Positions 34,210-42,517 of a DNA stretch of 64,000 nucleotides are shown here, in pieces. Every line of letters begins with the position of its first letter. The first letter of the stretch is position 1. The translations under genes and the position numbers were made by a program. The notes under the pieces are model-generated. The model saw nothing but the letters and a program-made list of their open reading frames with translations, did not search any database and was not told the origin of the DNA. This stretch comes from Taibaiella sp. (lineage in GTDB: Bacteria; Bacteroidota; Bacteroidia; Chitinophagales; Chitinophagaceae). The stretch is taken from the NCBI GenBank assembly GCA_016786705.1, contig JAEUVV010000010.1:124001-188000 (forward strand), given 5' to 3'.

Positions 34210-36456
34210 TTAGCTTTGGCTGGAAAGTTCCATTTTCCGGTACGCTTTGATAAAGATCGCGCCTAAGTTTTTATTAGGCGGGATATAGTCGCTGAAAAGT
34301 TCTTTCTCACGGGCGCTCTTACTGGCAAAGAATTTACCCAGGCTCTGCCACATTTCCAGCCAGTCTACTCTTTTGCCCGCCAGCAGGTATTCATTCATAT
34401 TCCTGATAATAGGATCGTTCACCATATAGGTCCCGATCTGCTTGGTAGAAATGATATGCGCGTCAGGTGCTTTATCCAATACATTGGCCAGGTTATGGAA
34501 ACCGCCACAGGAACCGAGCATCACAATTTTCACATCCGGCGTCAGTCCTTTCAGGGACCCTTCCAGGTGATAGCTATGGCCGCGGTGGATCACTACCGCC
34601 GGCCGGATCTCGTTCGCATCCAGGTATTCGTATAATTTGTTTTGCGCCTTTTCATCATCGGGCTCTGTCAGCGGTTTGTTGGCATAATAAGTAACCTTCT
34701 TGTCGCCAACACTGGTGATCGTAGTCCAGTTAGGATTAGATTCATCTATTTTCCAGTTCTTGTTTCCTTTAAAATTGCCCATAAAGAAGCCATAAGAATC
34801 TTTTCCATCCTTATCACCATAGAAAAAGGCCTGCACCACTACCTCTCCGGAAGCGTTACTTAAAGAGCCTATATCCAGGTAATTGATCGGTGGAATTTCT
34901 TTCACGGCATCCTGCAGGTTATCGGGGTCGGCAGAACTGTTAAAGATGCTGGCCAGCAGGCCGTAAATAATCACGCCTTTTTCCTGCTCGGCCTTACTTA
35001 ATGTCTTATTCTTATTTTTATAAACGCGCTCATAATTGTCTTTTACCTCGTTTTTCAGGAATTCTACCAGGTCTTTATCCTGCAGGCTGCCAAAACCGTC
35101 CGCCACATCTACTGCGTCCTTCAGGTCAGAGCGGGACCCTTTTTCAAGGCCGGCCACAAAATCTCTTAACAGCGTGGTCTTTTCCACTTCTGTCATGGTT
35201 TTCAGGAATTCGGATATGGTATTATAACCCGCAGACATACGGATGAAGGTCCTGAAATTGGACATTTTCACTTTTTCCAATAAGGCATAACCGGATTCTT
35301 TACCCATTTTTGCCATCATGCGCTTGAAGATCCCTAAATAAGAACTGGTATAGATCTCGTTGGTTTCGCCTCCCAGCAACATAAAATAATATTCTTCAGG
35401 GTCAAAGCCTTCAACAGACTTAAACCTTACCGCATCGGAGGCCTCATGTAATTCATTAACTCTTCTTACATAAACCAGTGACTGCACTTCCAATTCTTTG
35501 TCAATCTCGGACTCGGAAATGGCTTTGCCTGATATTTTCAGCTTTACGAGACTTTTATAATAGGCGTCCTGGTTCTGAACGATCTGGTTAACCTGCTCAA
35601 TTGTAATATCTCCATCTTTTATCTGGTTCATGAACTGAAGCACTTTAAAAGAGGTCTTTGGTGATTTGTCAATAATATTGACAATGGTCTTTACCGCGGG
35701 ATCCTGGTTCCTGCGTACGATATAACCGTATTTGGAATTAGGCGCCGCATAGGACATGATAGAGCGCGGTGAAGATTTAGCCGCCGCTGCTATGATTTCA
35801 TCGGTATAAGGTTCTGTAGCGATCTTATCAAGGTACATCAGCATTTTTTCAGGATATTGCAATCCAACTGATTTGTAGACATAAGCCTTTGCCTCTTTAT
35901 TACTGTCCAGGACTTCTATATTATCTAAGGTATACAGGTTGGCATTTGCTTTCACAAAGTCCATAGATGTCCCGTTGATCTCTGCGAGGATCAACCCTTC
36001 GAAATTCTTCATCAGCTGGCGATAGCCAACGGCATCAACATTATCATTGGCCACGGACTTGAACTGGTTAAGCTTGTCCGCCAGGGCTTTGTGATAAGCT
36101 ATTTTTTGGGGATGAGTAATAGCTGCATTCTCTATTTTATTCCGCAATTTCAACGCATCGACCAGGAAAGCCTGGGTCAGCAGTTTGGATTTAGTAGGGT
36201 CCGGGTTCGCCACTACACCGTCCACACTCCCGTCTTTAGCGTCAATACCTCTTATCGCGTTACTTACTCTATCAGTGAACATCTGGCGGTTCAGGGGTAT
36301 GGGCGCTACTAAGGTATCAGCTAATCCGGGGTCCACTTTTTCTTCTACTGCTTTATTCTTCTTTTTATTCTTACCGGACCTGGATTCCTGCGCCAAACTT
36401 GCATAGCCACTCACCAGTGCCAATCCAAGAATAGGTATTAACTTATAAGGATTCAT
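34210..36456 (-). CDS. Secreted protein of unknown function with a clan CD-like His/Cys arrangement
   Basis: From ATG 36456 (MNPYKLIPILGLAL) the product is 748 aa; an upstream in-frame start at 36525 would put 23 extra residues before the signal peptide, which ends near SLAQ. Residues ~60-560 are helical with no recognised domain. The C-terminal ~180 aa contain VVIHRGHSYH (His624, His627) and IVMLGSCGG (Cys650) on predicted beta strands, then NLANVLDKAPDAHIISTKQIGTY. A histidine after a strand and a cysteine 23-26 residues later in GSCGG resembles caspase/gingipain-fold peptidases, although the family is not identified. It could equally be a non-catalytic member. It is followed by a strong terminator. 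Confidence 0.55.
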   Translation of the reverse strand: MNPYKLIPILGLALVSGYASLAQESRSGKNKKKNKAVEEKVDPGLADTLVAPIPLNRQMFTDRVSNAIRGIDAKDGSVDGVVANPDPTKSKLLTQAFLVDALKLRNKIENAAITHPQKIAYHKALADKLNQFKSVANDNVDAVGYRQLMKNFEGLILAEINGTSMDFVKANANLYTLDNIEVLDSNKEAKAYVYKSVGLQYPEKMLMYLDKIATEPYTDEIIAAAAKSSPRSIMSYAAPNSKYGYIVRRNQDPAVKTIVNIIDKSPKTSFKVLQFMNQIKDGDITIEQVNQIVQNQDAYYKSLVKLKISGKAISESEIDKELEVQSLVYVRRVNELHEASDAVRFKSVEGFDPEEYYFMLLGGETNEIYTSSYLGIFKRMMAKMGKESGYALLEKVKMSNFRTFIRMSAGYNTISEFLKTMTEVEKTTLLRDFVAGLEKGSRSDLKDAVDVADGFGSLQDKDLVEFLKNEVKDNYERVYKNKNKTLSKAEQEKGVIIYGLLASIFNSSADPDNLQDAVKEIPPINYLDIGSLSNASGEVVVQAFFYGDKDGKDSYGFFMGNFKGNKNWKIDESNPNWTTITSVGDKKVTYYANKPLTEPDDEKAQNKLYEYLDANEIRPAVVIHRGHSYHLEGSLKGLTPDVKIVMLGSCGGFHNLANVLDKAPDAHIISTKQIGTYMVNDPIIRNMNEYLLAGKRVDWLEMWQSLGKFFASKSAREKELFSDYIPPNKNLGAIFIKAYRKMELSSQS

Positions 36457-36598
36457 TTGTTTTGTTTTATTTTCGAAATACACATGTACATTAGGGGTAA
36501 AGATAGCAAAATACCCACATTTCAAAATCGATTTAAGCTTTCTTTCACGTTATTGAAATGTTGTCACAGGCAATAATTTCCTGGTACTGAACGAGCTA

Positions 36599-37384
36599 TC
36601 AATCCCGGATCCGGAAGAGGCGGATGATCTTCAGGGGGTTCTTTTTCCAATCTTCAAAGTTGCCCAATATCCAGGCATCAATTTCCTTAGCCCTGGCGGT
36701 ACGGGCGGTTTCAAAAGGCATAGGGTACGCATTAATAAACCAGGCTAAGGTATCGTTACGCAAACCTGTGAGTTGCGCTACTCTTTCTTTTGTGTAAACG
36801 GTTTCAATATATTTTTGCTGCTCCCATTCTGCGAAGTTTTTCTGGAAGCGGATCCGGTTTTTAGACTTCGGCGCTATGTACTGCATCCAGGAAGATATGG
36901 GACTGTTAATGGTTACCCCAAAACCTTCCTTTCCGGGTGATGCGCTATCTTCGAGTCCCATCCGCACCCTTTTACGCTCCAGGTCTTGCTGATAGAGCCG
37001 GTACCTGGCTATGGAATCTCTCTGGTAATCGGTCATCCCGCTTACACTAACTCCCTCAAGGCTACCCACATCATATTTGAGCAGGATCTGCTGGATGGCC
37101 CTGAACATAGGCGCTTTCACGGTAATCAATGTAGTATTGACCCCTACACGGCTAAATTCCAATTGATGATCGGCAGCTGTCCGGAGTTCAAAATAACCGG
37201 TGGCATCTGTAGTGGCGGTTCTTCCCGATTGCATATCTTTCACCACAACGGCATTCAGTACCTCAAAATCATTGGAAGCGCGCACATAAGCCTTTAATGT
37301 TTGCTCCTGCGCTGATGAGGCCACCGAAGCCAGGAGCAAGACCCCAAGCAATAAAAAAGAATAATATCTACTGTCTTTTATCAT
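36599..37384 (-). CDS. CarboxypepD_reg-like secreted protein, paralog 3
   Basis: The product is 261 aa. A signal peptide (SFLLLGVLLLASVASSAQ) is followed by a carboxypeptidase regulatory-like beta domain (~28-110: LKAYVRASNDFEVLNAVVVKD, DATGYFEL, LEFSRVG). The C-terminal half has TDYQRDSIARYRLYQQDLERKRV, SSWMQYIAPKSKNRIRFQKNF and LTGLRNDTLAWFINAYPM. The same blocks occur in the two genes upstream. Its start overlaps the end of paralog 2 by 17 nt, so translation is probably coupled. The function is unknown; such proteins are thought to lie in the periplasm or outer membrane. Confidence 0.8.
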   Translation of the reverse strand: MIKDSRYYSFLLLGVLLLASVASSAQEQTLKAYVRASNDFEVLNAVVVKDMQSGRTATTDATGYFELRTAADHQLEFSRVGVNTTLITVKAPMFRAIQQILLKYDVGSLEGVSVSGMTDYQRDSIARYRLYQQDLERKRVRMGLEDSASPGKEGFGVTINSPISSWMQYIAPKSKNRIRFQKNFAEWEQQKYIETVYTKERVAQLTGLRNDTLAWFINAYPMPFETARTARAKEIDAWILGNFEDWKKNPLKIIRLFRIRD

Positions 37385-38120
37385 TAGTAATAGTGTCTGT
37401 TTTTAAGATTACCTGCCGGTCCCAGCCGGCATAGTTGGCTTTTATCCAGTACGCAATTTCCCGGTCACTCATTGCTCTTGCCATTTCATAAGTCATGGCA
37501 TAGGTATTCATAAAATAAGCCAGGCTGTCTTTAGACAGGCCGGTTAATCTTTCCACCACAGCCGGTGTGTATTTAGTGGCAATAAATTTTTGTTCTTCCC
37601 ATGCTTTGAAATTTTTCTGGAACTTAAGTTTCGTCCTGGTCTTTGGCGCCAGGTATTGCATCCAGCTGGACACCGGGTTAGCAACCCCTATACCGATTGG
37701 AGTGATGATTACTTGGGCTTTATCCTTTTCTCTTTCCAGGGTTAAACGATAGGTATCGTAACGTTCCGCCGAATCCCGCTGGTAAAGTGTTTTCTCATTT
37801 ACACTAACTCCTTCCAGGACTGCTACCTCATATTTCAATATGATTTGTTGTATCGCATTAAGCAGCTGCGGGCTTACTTCCAACATTTTAGTGTTGATCC
37901 CTACCCTGCTGAATTCCAGTTGCGTGCCAGGCAGCGCGTTGATCTCAAAATAGCCTGTGGCATCAGACCATACGACCTGCCCGGTTTTCAGGTTTTTCAC
38001 CTGCACCTGGCTTACCGGTTCAAAATCATCAGAAGCCTTTATGAATCCCCGGAAATGACTCTTTTGCGCCCGGGCAGCGTTCACTGAAAGCAGCAATAAT
38101 ATAAAGAGGAAATAACGCAC
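37368..38120 (-). CDS. CarboxypepD_reg-like secreted protein, paralog 2
   Basis: The 250-aa product begins at a GTG (38120-38118) that shares its first G with the TAG stop of paralog 1, giving TAGTG. No ATG precedes the signal peptide RYFLFILLLLSVNAARAQ. The regulatory-like domain (ASDDFEPVSQVQVKN, DATGYFEI, LEFSRVGINT) and the C-terminal blocks (LYQRDSAERYDTYRLTLERE, NPVSSWMQYLAPKTRTKLKFQKNF, LTGLSKDSLAYFMNTYAM) parallel paralog 3 closely, more than paralog 1. It is part of a three-gene overlapping unit. Confidence 0.82.
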   Translation of the reverse strand: MRYFLFILLLLSVNAARAQKSHFRGFIKASDDFEPVSQVQVKNLKTGQVVWSDATGYFEINALPGTQLEFSRVGINTKMLEVSPQLLNAIQQIILKYEVAVLEGVSVNEKTLYQRDSAERYDTYRLTLEREKDKAQVIITPIGIGVANPVSSWMQYLAPKTRTKLKFQKNFKAWEEQKFIATKYTPAVVERLTGLSKDSLAYFMNTYAMTYEMARAMSDREIAYWIKANYAGWDRQVILKTDTITNDKRQ

Positions 38121-38860
38121 TATTTTTCTTGGGTTTTAAAATCATCCAGCTTAATGACCTTAGGATTTTTCTCCCATTCCAGGTAGTTGTACCGGATCCA
38201 CATCTTTAATTCCAGGTCTGTAGCGGCCCTTGCGAAATCAGCAGCTATAGGATAATTATTGATAAAAGCAATCAGCGTATCGCCGCGAAGCGGCACTACT
38301 GCAGCAACCAGCTCGGGGGTATACCTGCTTTCAATAAATTTCTGGTTTTCCCAATCATTATAGTTCAGCTGGAAGCGTCTTCTTTGCTTGGCTTTACGGG
38401 AAAACTGCTGTGCCAATGCCGTCATAGGAGAGAAAACGGCACGGCCACCAGACACCCATTCCCGGCTGAGCGGCGCATTATAAAGGTTTCTCCGGGCCAG
38501 CGAATCTCTTTGATAGGCGGTCAGGGGACTTACCTCGAAAGTTTCCAGCATATTCGCTTCCGGGCTGAGGTATATATTCCGCACAAATTCCTGTTTTGTT
38601 TCTTTTACTGTAAAGGTGACCGATTCGTAGCTCACCAGGGTAACGGTAAGCGTGTCGCCATATTTCACGTGCAGGCGAAACATACCTTTCTGATCGGAAA
38701 GCGCAGAGTTACCGGTTCTTTTGTTTAAGATTACTGCCGACTGCAAAGGCGTATTATCCTGGTCGTCAAATACCGTACCGGACATGTGCTGCGCATGAAC
38801 AGCAGCGCTAAGTGTTACTAAACACAGGAGCCAAAAACCAAAAAGAGAACCTCTCACCAT
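38120..38860 (-). CDS. CarboxypepD_reg-like secreted protein, paralog 1
   Basis: The 246-aa product is the first gene of the unit and the most divergent. The signal peptide ends near AAVHAQ. The regulatory-like domain reads MSGTVFDDQDNTPLQSAVILNKRTG, DQKGMFRLHVKYGDTLTVTLVSYE. Blocks shared with the other two are TAYQRDSLARRNLY, FQLNYNDWENQKFIESRYTPELV and DTLIAFINNYPI. Possibly these proteins work as a set at the cell envelope (inference). Confidence 0.8.
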   Translation of the reverse strand: MVRGSLFGFWLLCLVTLSAAVHAQHMSGTVFDDQDNTPLQSAVILNKRTGNSALSDQKGMFRLHVKYGDTLTVTLVSYESVTFTVKETKQEFVRNIYLSPEANMLETFEVSPLTAYQRDSLARRNLYNAPLSREWVSGGRAVFSPMTALAQQFSRKAKQRRRFQLNYNDWENQKFIESRYTPELVAAVVPLRGDTLIAFINNYPIAADFARAATDLELKMWIRYNYLEWEKNPKVIKLDDFKTQEK

Positions 38861-39019
38861 TTAAAGATAGCAAATACATTTAAGATGAAAAAACATGGAA
38901 AAGACAAAATTTGTATAAATCAGGCTGTTCTTTGCATCCTTCCTTAAAACGAAGAAAAATGACCTTTAATTATCGGTAAGACCTATGCTAAGAAATATTT
39001 CAACAAACAATGCGGGGCA
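38861..39019. other. Intergenic, nothing recognised
   Basis: This AT-rich spacer upstream of the first CarboxypepD_reg paralog has no credible frame and no tRNA-like fold. It probably carries the promoter of that unit. Confidence 0.4.
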
Positions 39020-39050
39020 TAAAAAGAGCCGCTCCTTACGAAACGGCTCA
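39020..39050 (-). terminator. Terminator of the AAAPKK protein gene
   Basis: On the minus strand GAGCCG and CGGCTC pair around a 12-nt loop and are followed by TTTTTATG. It begins about 39 nt past the stop codon. Confidence 0.8.
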
Positions 39051-39088
39051 AGATTAAATTTAAATTTTTATCAAACGGGTTCCTAAAA

Positions 39089-39475
39089 TTATTTCTTTTT
39101 AGGAGCCGCTTTTTTAGCTACAGCTTTCTTAGGAGCTGCCGCTTTCTTTGGAGCTGCTGCTTTTTTTGGAGCTGCTGCTTTCTTAGCTACGGCTTTCTTA
39201 GGAGCCGCCGCTTTCTTTGGAGCCGCTGCTTTTTTAGGAGCTGCTGCTTTCTTGGCTACAGCTTTTTTAGGAGCTGCTGCTTTCTTAGCTACAGCCTTCT
39301 TAGGAGCTGCCGCTTTTTTAGGAGCCGCTGCTTTCTTAGGAGCTGCTGCTTTCTTAGGAGCTGCCGCTTTTTTTGGAGCTGCTGCTTTTTTGGGGGCTGC
39401 TGCTTTTTTAGGAGCTGCTGCCTTCTTAGGAGCCGCTGCCTTTTTAGGAGCTGCTGCTTTCTTTGAAGTTGCCAT
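39089..39475 (-). CDS. Histone H1-like Lys/Ala/Pro repeat protein
   Basis: The 128-aa product contains only Ala, Lys, Pro and Val after MATSKK. It can be parsed as nine AAAPKK hexamers, AVAKK, one hexamer, AVAKK, three hexamers, AVAKK, three hexamers, AVAKK and AAPKKK. This resembles bacterial histone H1-like (Hc1/AlgP-type) tails that bind DNA non-specifically. The charge is about +40 with no acidic residue. A nucleoid or RNA-binding role is an inference. It lies downstream of rpmA on the same strand with an 85-bp gap and has its own terminator. The open frame on the opposite strand is a by-product of the repeat. Confidence 0.8.
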   Translation of the reverse strand: MATSKKAAAPKKAAAPKKAAAPKKAAAPKKAAAPKKAAAPKKAAAPKKAAAPKKAAAPKKAVAKKAAAPKKAVAKKAAAPKKAAAPKKAAAPKKAVAKKAAAPKKAAAPKKAAAPKKAVAKKAAPKKK

Positions 39476-39560
39476 AATACTTACTATTTATTGGGTTAGA
39501 AAAAAGTTCGTTTTATATATTTTGTTCAAATATATGGCAAAATAAAATTCCAAACAAATA

Positions 39561-39830
39561 TTATGCTTCTGCAGTTGCAGCTACTTCGCTAACAGATACA
39601 AAAGTTTTTGTTCTTGTTTTTCTAAACTGAACGATACCGTCAGTTAAAGCGAAAATGGTAAAGTCTTTACCTAAACCAACATTCTCACCAGGATGGAACT
39701 GAGTACCACGTTGACGAATGATGATATTTCCAGAGATGGCTGGCTGGCCACCGAAAATTTTAACGCCTAATCTTTTGCTACGTGAATCGCGACCGTTCTT
39801 TACGCTACCTTCACCTTTCTTATGTGCCAT
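39561..39830 (-). CDS. rpmA: 50S ribosomal protein L27
   Basis: The 89-aa protein starts [24 protein letters not shown] and continues [22 protein letters not shown] and [16 protein letters not shown], the conserved L27 sequence. It contributes to the peptidyl-transferase centre and tRNA placement. The N-terminus lacks the cleavable extension found in Firmicutes. It follows rplU by 47 nt, the usual order. Confidence 0.97.
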   Translation of the reverse strand: MAHKKGEGSVKNGRDSRSKRLGVKIFGGQPAISGNIIIRQRGTQFHPGENVGLGKDFTIFALTDGIVQFRKTRTKTFVSVSEVAATAEA

Positions 39831-39877
39831 TTCGTATAATTTCTTTTAATGGTTAATTACTAATGCTTAAACAAATA

Positions 39878-40180
39878 TTAAGCGATATCAACGATTTTAA
39901 TTTTAGTCAAAGATTGACGATGACCATTTAATTTTTGATATCCTTTACGACGTTTTTTCTTAAAAACTAAAACTTTGTCACCTTTTTCGTGTGCTACGAT
40001 TTCAGCTTTTACTACGGCTTTAGCTGCAGATCCAACTGCAATTTTACCATCGTTACTTGTCATTAAGACATCAGAAAATTCAACATTTTCACCTGCATTT
40101 CCTGCCAGGCGGTGTACATAAAGTTCATCGTTTTTAGCTACTCTGAACTGCTGTCCTGCTATTGTTACAACTGCAAACAT
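39878..40180 (-). CDS. rplU: 50S ribosomal protein L21
   Basis: The 100-aa protein starts MFAVVTIAGQQFRVAKNDELYVHRL and ends KRRKGYQKLNGHRQSLTKIKIVDI, the L21 pattern binding 23S rRNA. It has normal length. A near-perfect promoter precedes it with a leader of about 12 nt. It is co-transcribed with rpmA. Confidence 0.97.
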   Translation of the reverse strand: MFAVVTIAGQQFRVAKNDELYVHRLAGNAGENVEFSDVLMTSNDGKIAVGSAAKAVVKAEIVAHEKGDKVLVFKKKRRKGYQKLNGHRQSLTKIKIVDIA

Positions 40181-40197
40181 GCTCCAAAAATTTTGCG

Positions 40198-40229
40198 CAA
40201 AATTAAAGACTATTTATTAAACAGACAAA
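40198..40229 (-). promoter_or_regulatory. Promoter of rplU-rpmA
   Basis: On the minus strand TTTG (40229-40226), a 20-nt spacer and TAATTTTG (40205-40198) match the Bacteroidota consensus fully. It occupies the whole gap behind the glycosyltransferase stop codon. Confidence 0.85.
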
Positions 40230-41291
40230 TTATTTTTTAATATTTTTCTTCAGCTCTTGTTGCCAAAAACTGTCCAAATCCTTAATTATTGCTTGATTAT
40301 CAATATCCTGCATACATTTAAAATGTTTTTTGGGACAGGTTTTGTACCCAATTTTACTGCAGGGCCTGCAAGATAAGGAATTTACTTCAACTATGGTAAA
40401 TTTTGGGCTGATGGTATCCTTTAAATTATTGGCGCCGTAGTAAGGGAACATGCCCAGCCAGGGCGTAGTATTGCCCCAAAGACTGATCAGGGTTTTCTGA
40501 AACGCCGCCGCTATGTGCATCAGCCCGGTATCATTACTCACCACAACCTTTGCTTTGCGCACCAGGTCGGCCGACTCCATCAGGCTGAACTTGCCACAGG
40601 CATTATAAACTTTATTAGGATCTGTAGCGGCTATTGCTTCTGCAAGTGGCCGGTCTTCCGGGCCACCCAGCAATATTACCGGGTAACTGCATTGCTCCAC
40701 GAAAGTCTTCCACTTGCTTTCAGGAAATTGCTTCGTAGCATAAGAACCACCCACCACACAGGCCACATAGCCCATCCAGTGTCCCATAGGAATATCGTCT
40801 TTACTTGTTTCTTTATCTTCGGGGATAAAAAAGTCAAGCCCGAGCCCGTCATTGACCACGCCAAGTGGCGCTACCGTTTCAAAATAACGTTCCACAATAC
40901 TTACCGGCGGCATCAGGTTCCATTTAAAGTTAACATAAAGCCACTTTTTCACGTTCAGTTTATCAAAGCTATACGTACGCCTTACCTTGAGTGCCTTTTT
41001 TACCCTAAGCGTGCGCAGGTTATGATGCAGGTCAATGACCACATCAAAATCCAGGGCTTTAAGCTCGGTAATGTTCTGTTGCAAATCTTCAGCCAGCAGG
41101 TGTACCTTATCAATATAAGGATTGGCTTCCACTACGCTGTAAAATGATTTTTTAGTAAAAAAATGCAGCTCCGCGTCAGGATATTTGCGCTTCACACAGC
41201 GGATCACCGGTGTAGTAAGGACAATATCACCTATCGAAGAAAAGCGGATAATAAGAATCTTATGTATCGGCCTGGGCCTGGAAACCTTCAT
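40230..41291 (-). CDS. Glycosyltransferase family 9 (heptosyltransferase-like)
   Basis: The 353-aa product opens with KILIIRFSSIGDIVLTTPVIRCVKRKYPDAELHF, the N-terminal signature of ADP-heptose:LPS heptosyltransferases (GT9). The C-terminal nucleotide-binding half has ILLGGPEDRPLAEAI, ADLVRKAKVVVSNDTGLMHIAAAF and LWGNTTPW. It likely adds a sugar to lipopolysaccharide core at the inner face of the inner membrane. The cysteine-rich tail (CRPCSKIGYKTCPKKHFKCM) is common in Bacteroidota members. No other LPS gene is near. Confidence 0.9.
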   Translation of the reverse strand: MKVSRPRPIHKILIIRFSSIGDIVLTTPVIRCVKRKYPDAELHFFTKKSFYSVVEANPYIDKVHLLAEDLQQNITELKALDFDVVIDLHHNLRTLRVKKALKVRRTYSFDKLNVKKWLYVNFKWNLMPPVSIVERYFETVAPLGVVNDGLGLDFFIPEDKETSKDDIPMGHWMGYVACVVGGSYATKQFPESKWKTFVEQCSYPVILLGGPEDRPLAEAIAATDPNKVYNACGKFSLMESADLVRKAKVVVSNDTGLMHIAAAFQKTLISLWGNTTPWLGMFPYYGANNLKDTISPKFTIVEVNSLSCRPCSKIGYKTCPKKHFKCMQDIDNQAIIKDLDSFWQQELKKNIKK

Positions 41292-41387
41292 ATGTATATA
41301 ATAAAGAAAACAAAAGAAGCATAAAAAAACAGAATCGCCAAAAGACGCTCCTGTTCATTTATGCTTAATCGCTTACTTACAAGCGAC

Positions 41388-42515
41388 TCAATGTCGCTTT
41401 TTCTGTTTCTTTTTCCTTCCTATATAAATCATTACCCCTGTTACAGGCAAAGTAGCTACCAGCAGGCTCATCAGGAATGCCAGCATCTTCCCCGGCAATC
41501 CCCAGATACCGCCGGTATGGATATCATAATTCATACGCATTACGTGATCCGCAAACTTCATTTCTTTATGCCTGCCGTAAATATGATTTACAGAAAGCTC
41601 TTTAGCCGTATACTGGTCGAAAAACCGGTAATCGGTTTTCCAGTAAGTACCGCTTTCGGTATTGGTTGCAACCTCTATACTCGCGCTGTCTGTAGCCGGG
41701 GGATGAAAGTCTGCCGAAACGATACCTTTTTGACCCAGGAATACGGATTGATACAACTGGTCTATTACTATTGTTGCAACGGTATCCGGCCTGCCCGGAG
41801 CGGACAAAGGTTCTTCATAAACCAGGCTCTTTTCACCACCCATTATTTTATAATACCCTTTGGCAAACCATTGAAAGCCCCATACCAGGCCGGTGATCAC
41901 AAATATGATCGCAACAAATGAGGCATAAAAACCGACAATATTGTGCAGGTCGTAATTCTTACGACGCCATTTGGTGCCCGGTTTCCACCGGAACCATCGC
42001 CGCTGCTTCCAGGCAGCCTTGTTTTTGGGAAACCATAATACGATCCCGGAAATGACCATTACAAAGAATATAAGCGTAAATACAGCGACTACCGGCTGCC
42101 CGATCTCAGGTGGCAGCCACAGGTAAAAGTGCCCGTTCAGTATAAAACGAAAGAAACCCGCATCCCGGTCTACCACCTGCAGCGTATTACCTGTATAAGG
42201 ATCCAGGTACACTGAATAGTAGTAGGTAGGTTCATAATGATAGAATGTTGCCTCTACAGCACGGTCGGCTGCAAAGTACTTCAGGGAATGCAATTCCTTG
42301 CCGGGCAATTGCTGTTGTGCCAGCGGCACTAACTGTGAAGGCAACAGGTAAGGCTTATCCTGCTTTTCCACAAAACGATAAGGCTGCACGGCATCCTGTA
42401 TCTCTTCCTGGAAGGCATAAATACAGCCGGTGATGGCTATGATGAAAACAATAATTCCCGACAATAACCCAAACCATAAATGGACCTTACCAATACGCTT
42501 CTTCAACCTGCTCAT
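41388..42515 (-). CDS. PepSY-associated transmembrane helix protein
   Basis: The 375-aa product has four membrane segments (~11-33, ~135-160, ~190-215, ~335-360). The first lies in KVHLWFGLLSGIIVFIIAITGCIYAFQEEI, and a PepSY-type domain follows at about 50-120. WRRKNYDLHNIVGFYASF carries the conserved His of the family. These inner-membrane proteins accompany siderophore receptors and are thought to reduce or release iron from the ferri-siderophore. It begins 2 nt after the receptor stop, so the two act together. Confidence 0.9.
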   Translation of the reverse strand: MSRLKKRIGKVHLWFGLLSGIIVFIIAITGCIYAFQEEIQDAVQPYRFVEKQDKPYLLPSQLVPLAQQQLPGKELHSLKYFAADRAVEATFYHYEPTYYYSVYLDPYTGNTLQVVDRDAGFFRFILNGHFYLWLPPEIGQPVVAVFTLIFFVMVISGIVLWFPKNKAAWKQRRWFRWKPGTKWRRKNYDLHNIVGFYASFVAIIFVITGLVWGFQWFAKGYYKIMGGEKSLVYEEPLSAPGRPDTVATIVIDQLYQSVFLGQKGIVSADFHPPATDSASIEVATNTESGTYWKTDYRFFDQYTAKELSVNHIYGRHKEMKFADHVMRMNYDIHTGGIWGLPGKMLAFLMSLLVATLPVTGVMIYIGRKKKQKKRH

Positions 42516-42517
42516 GC

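Noticed and set aside
38861..39088. Possible tRNA or small RNA gene
   Set aside because: No cloverleaf or conserved fold found; the only structure is the terminator of the AAAPKK gene.
39252..39545. Plus-strand frame opposite the AAAPKK gene (repeats of AAAFLG)
   Set aside because: By-product of the repeat read on the other strand; the minus-strand product has a sensible start, a terminator and a known type of composition.
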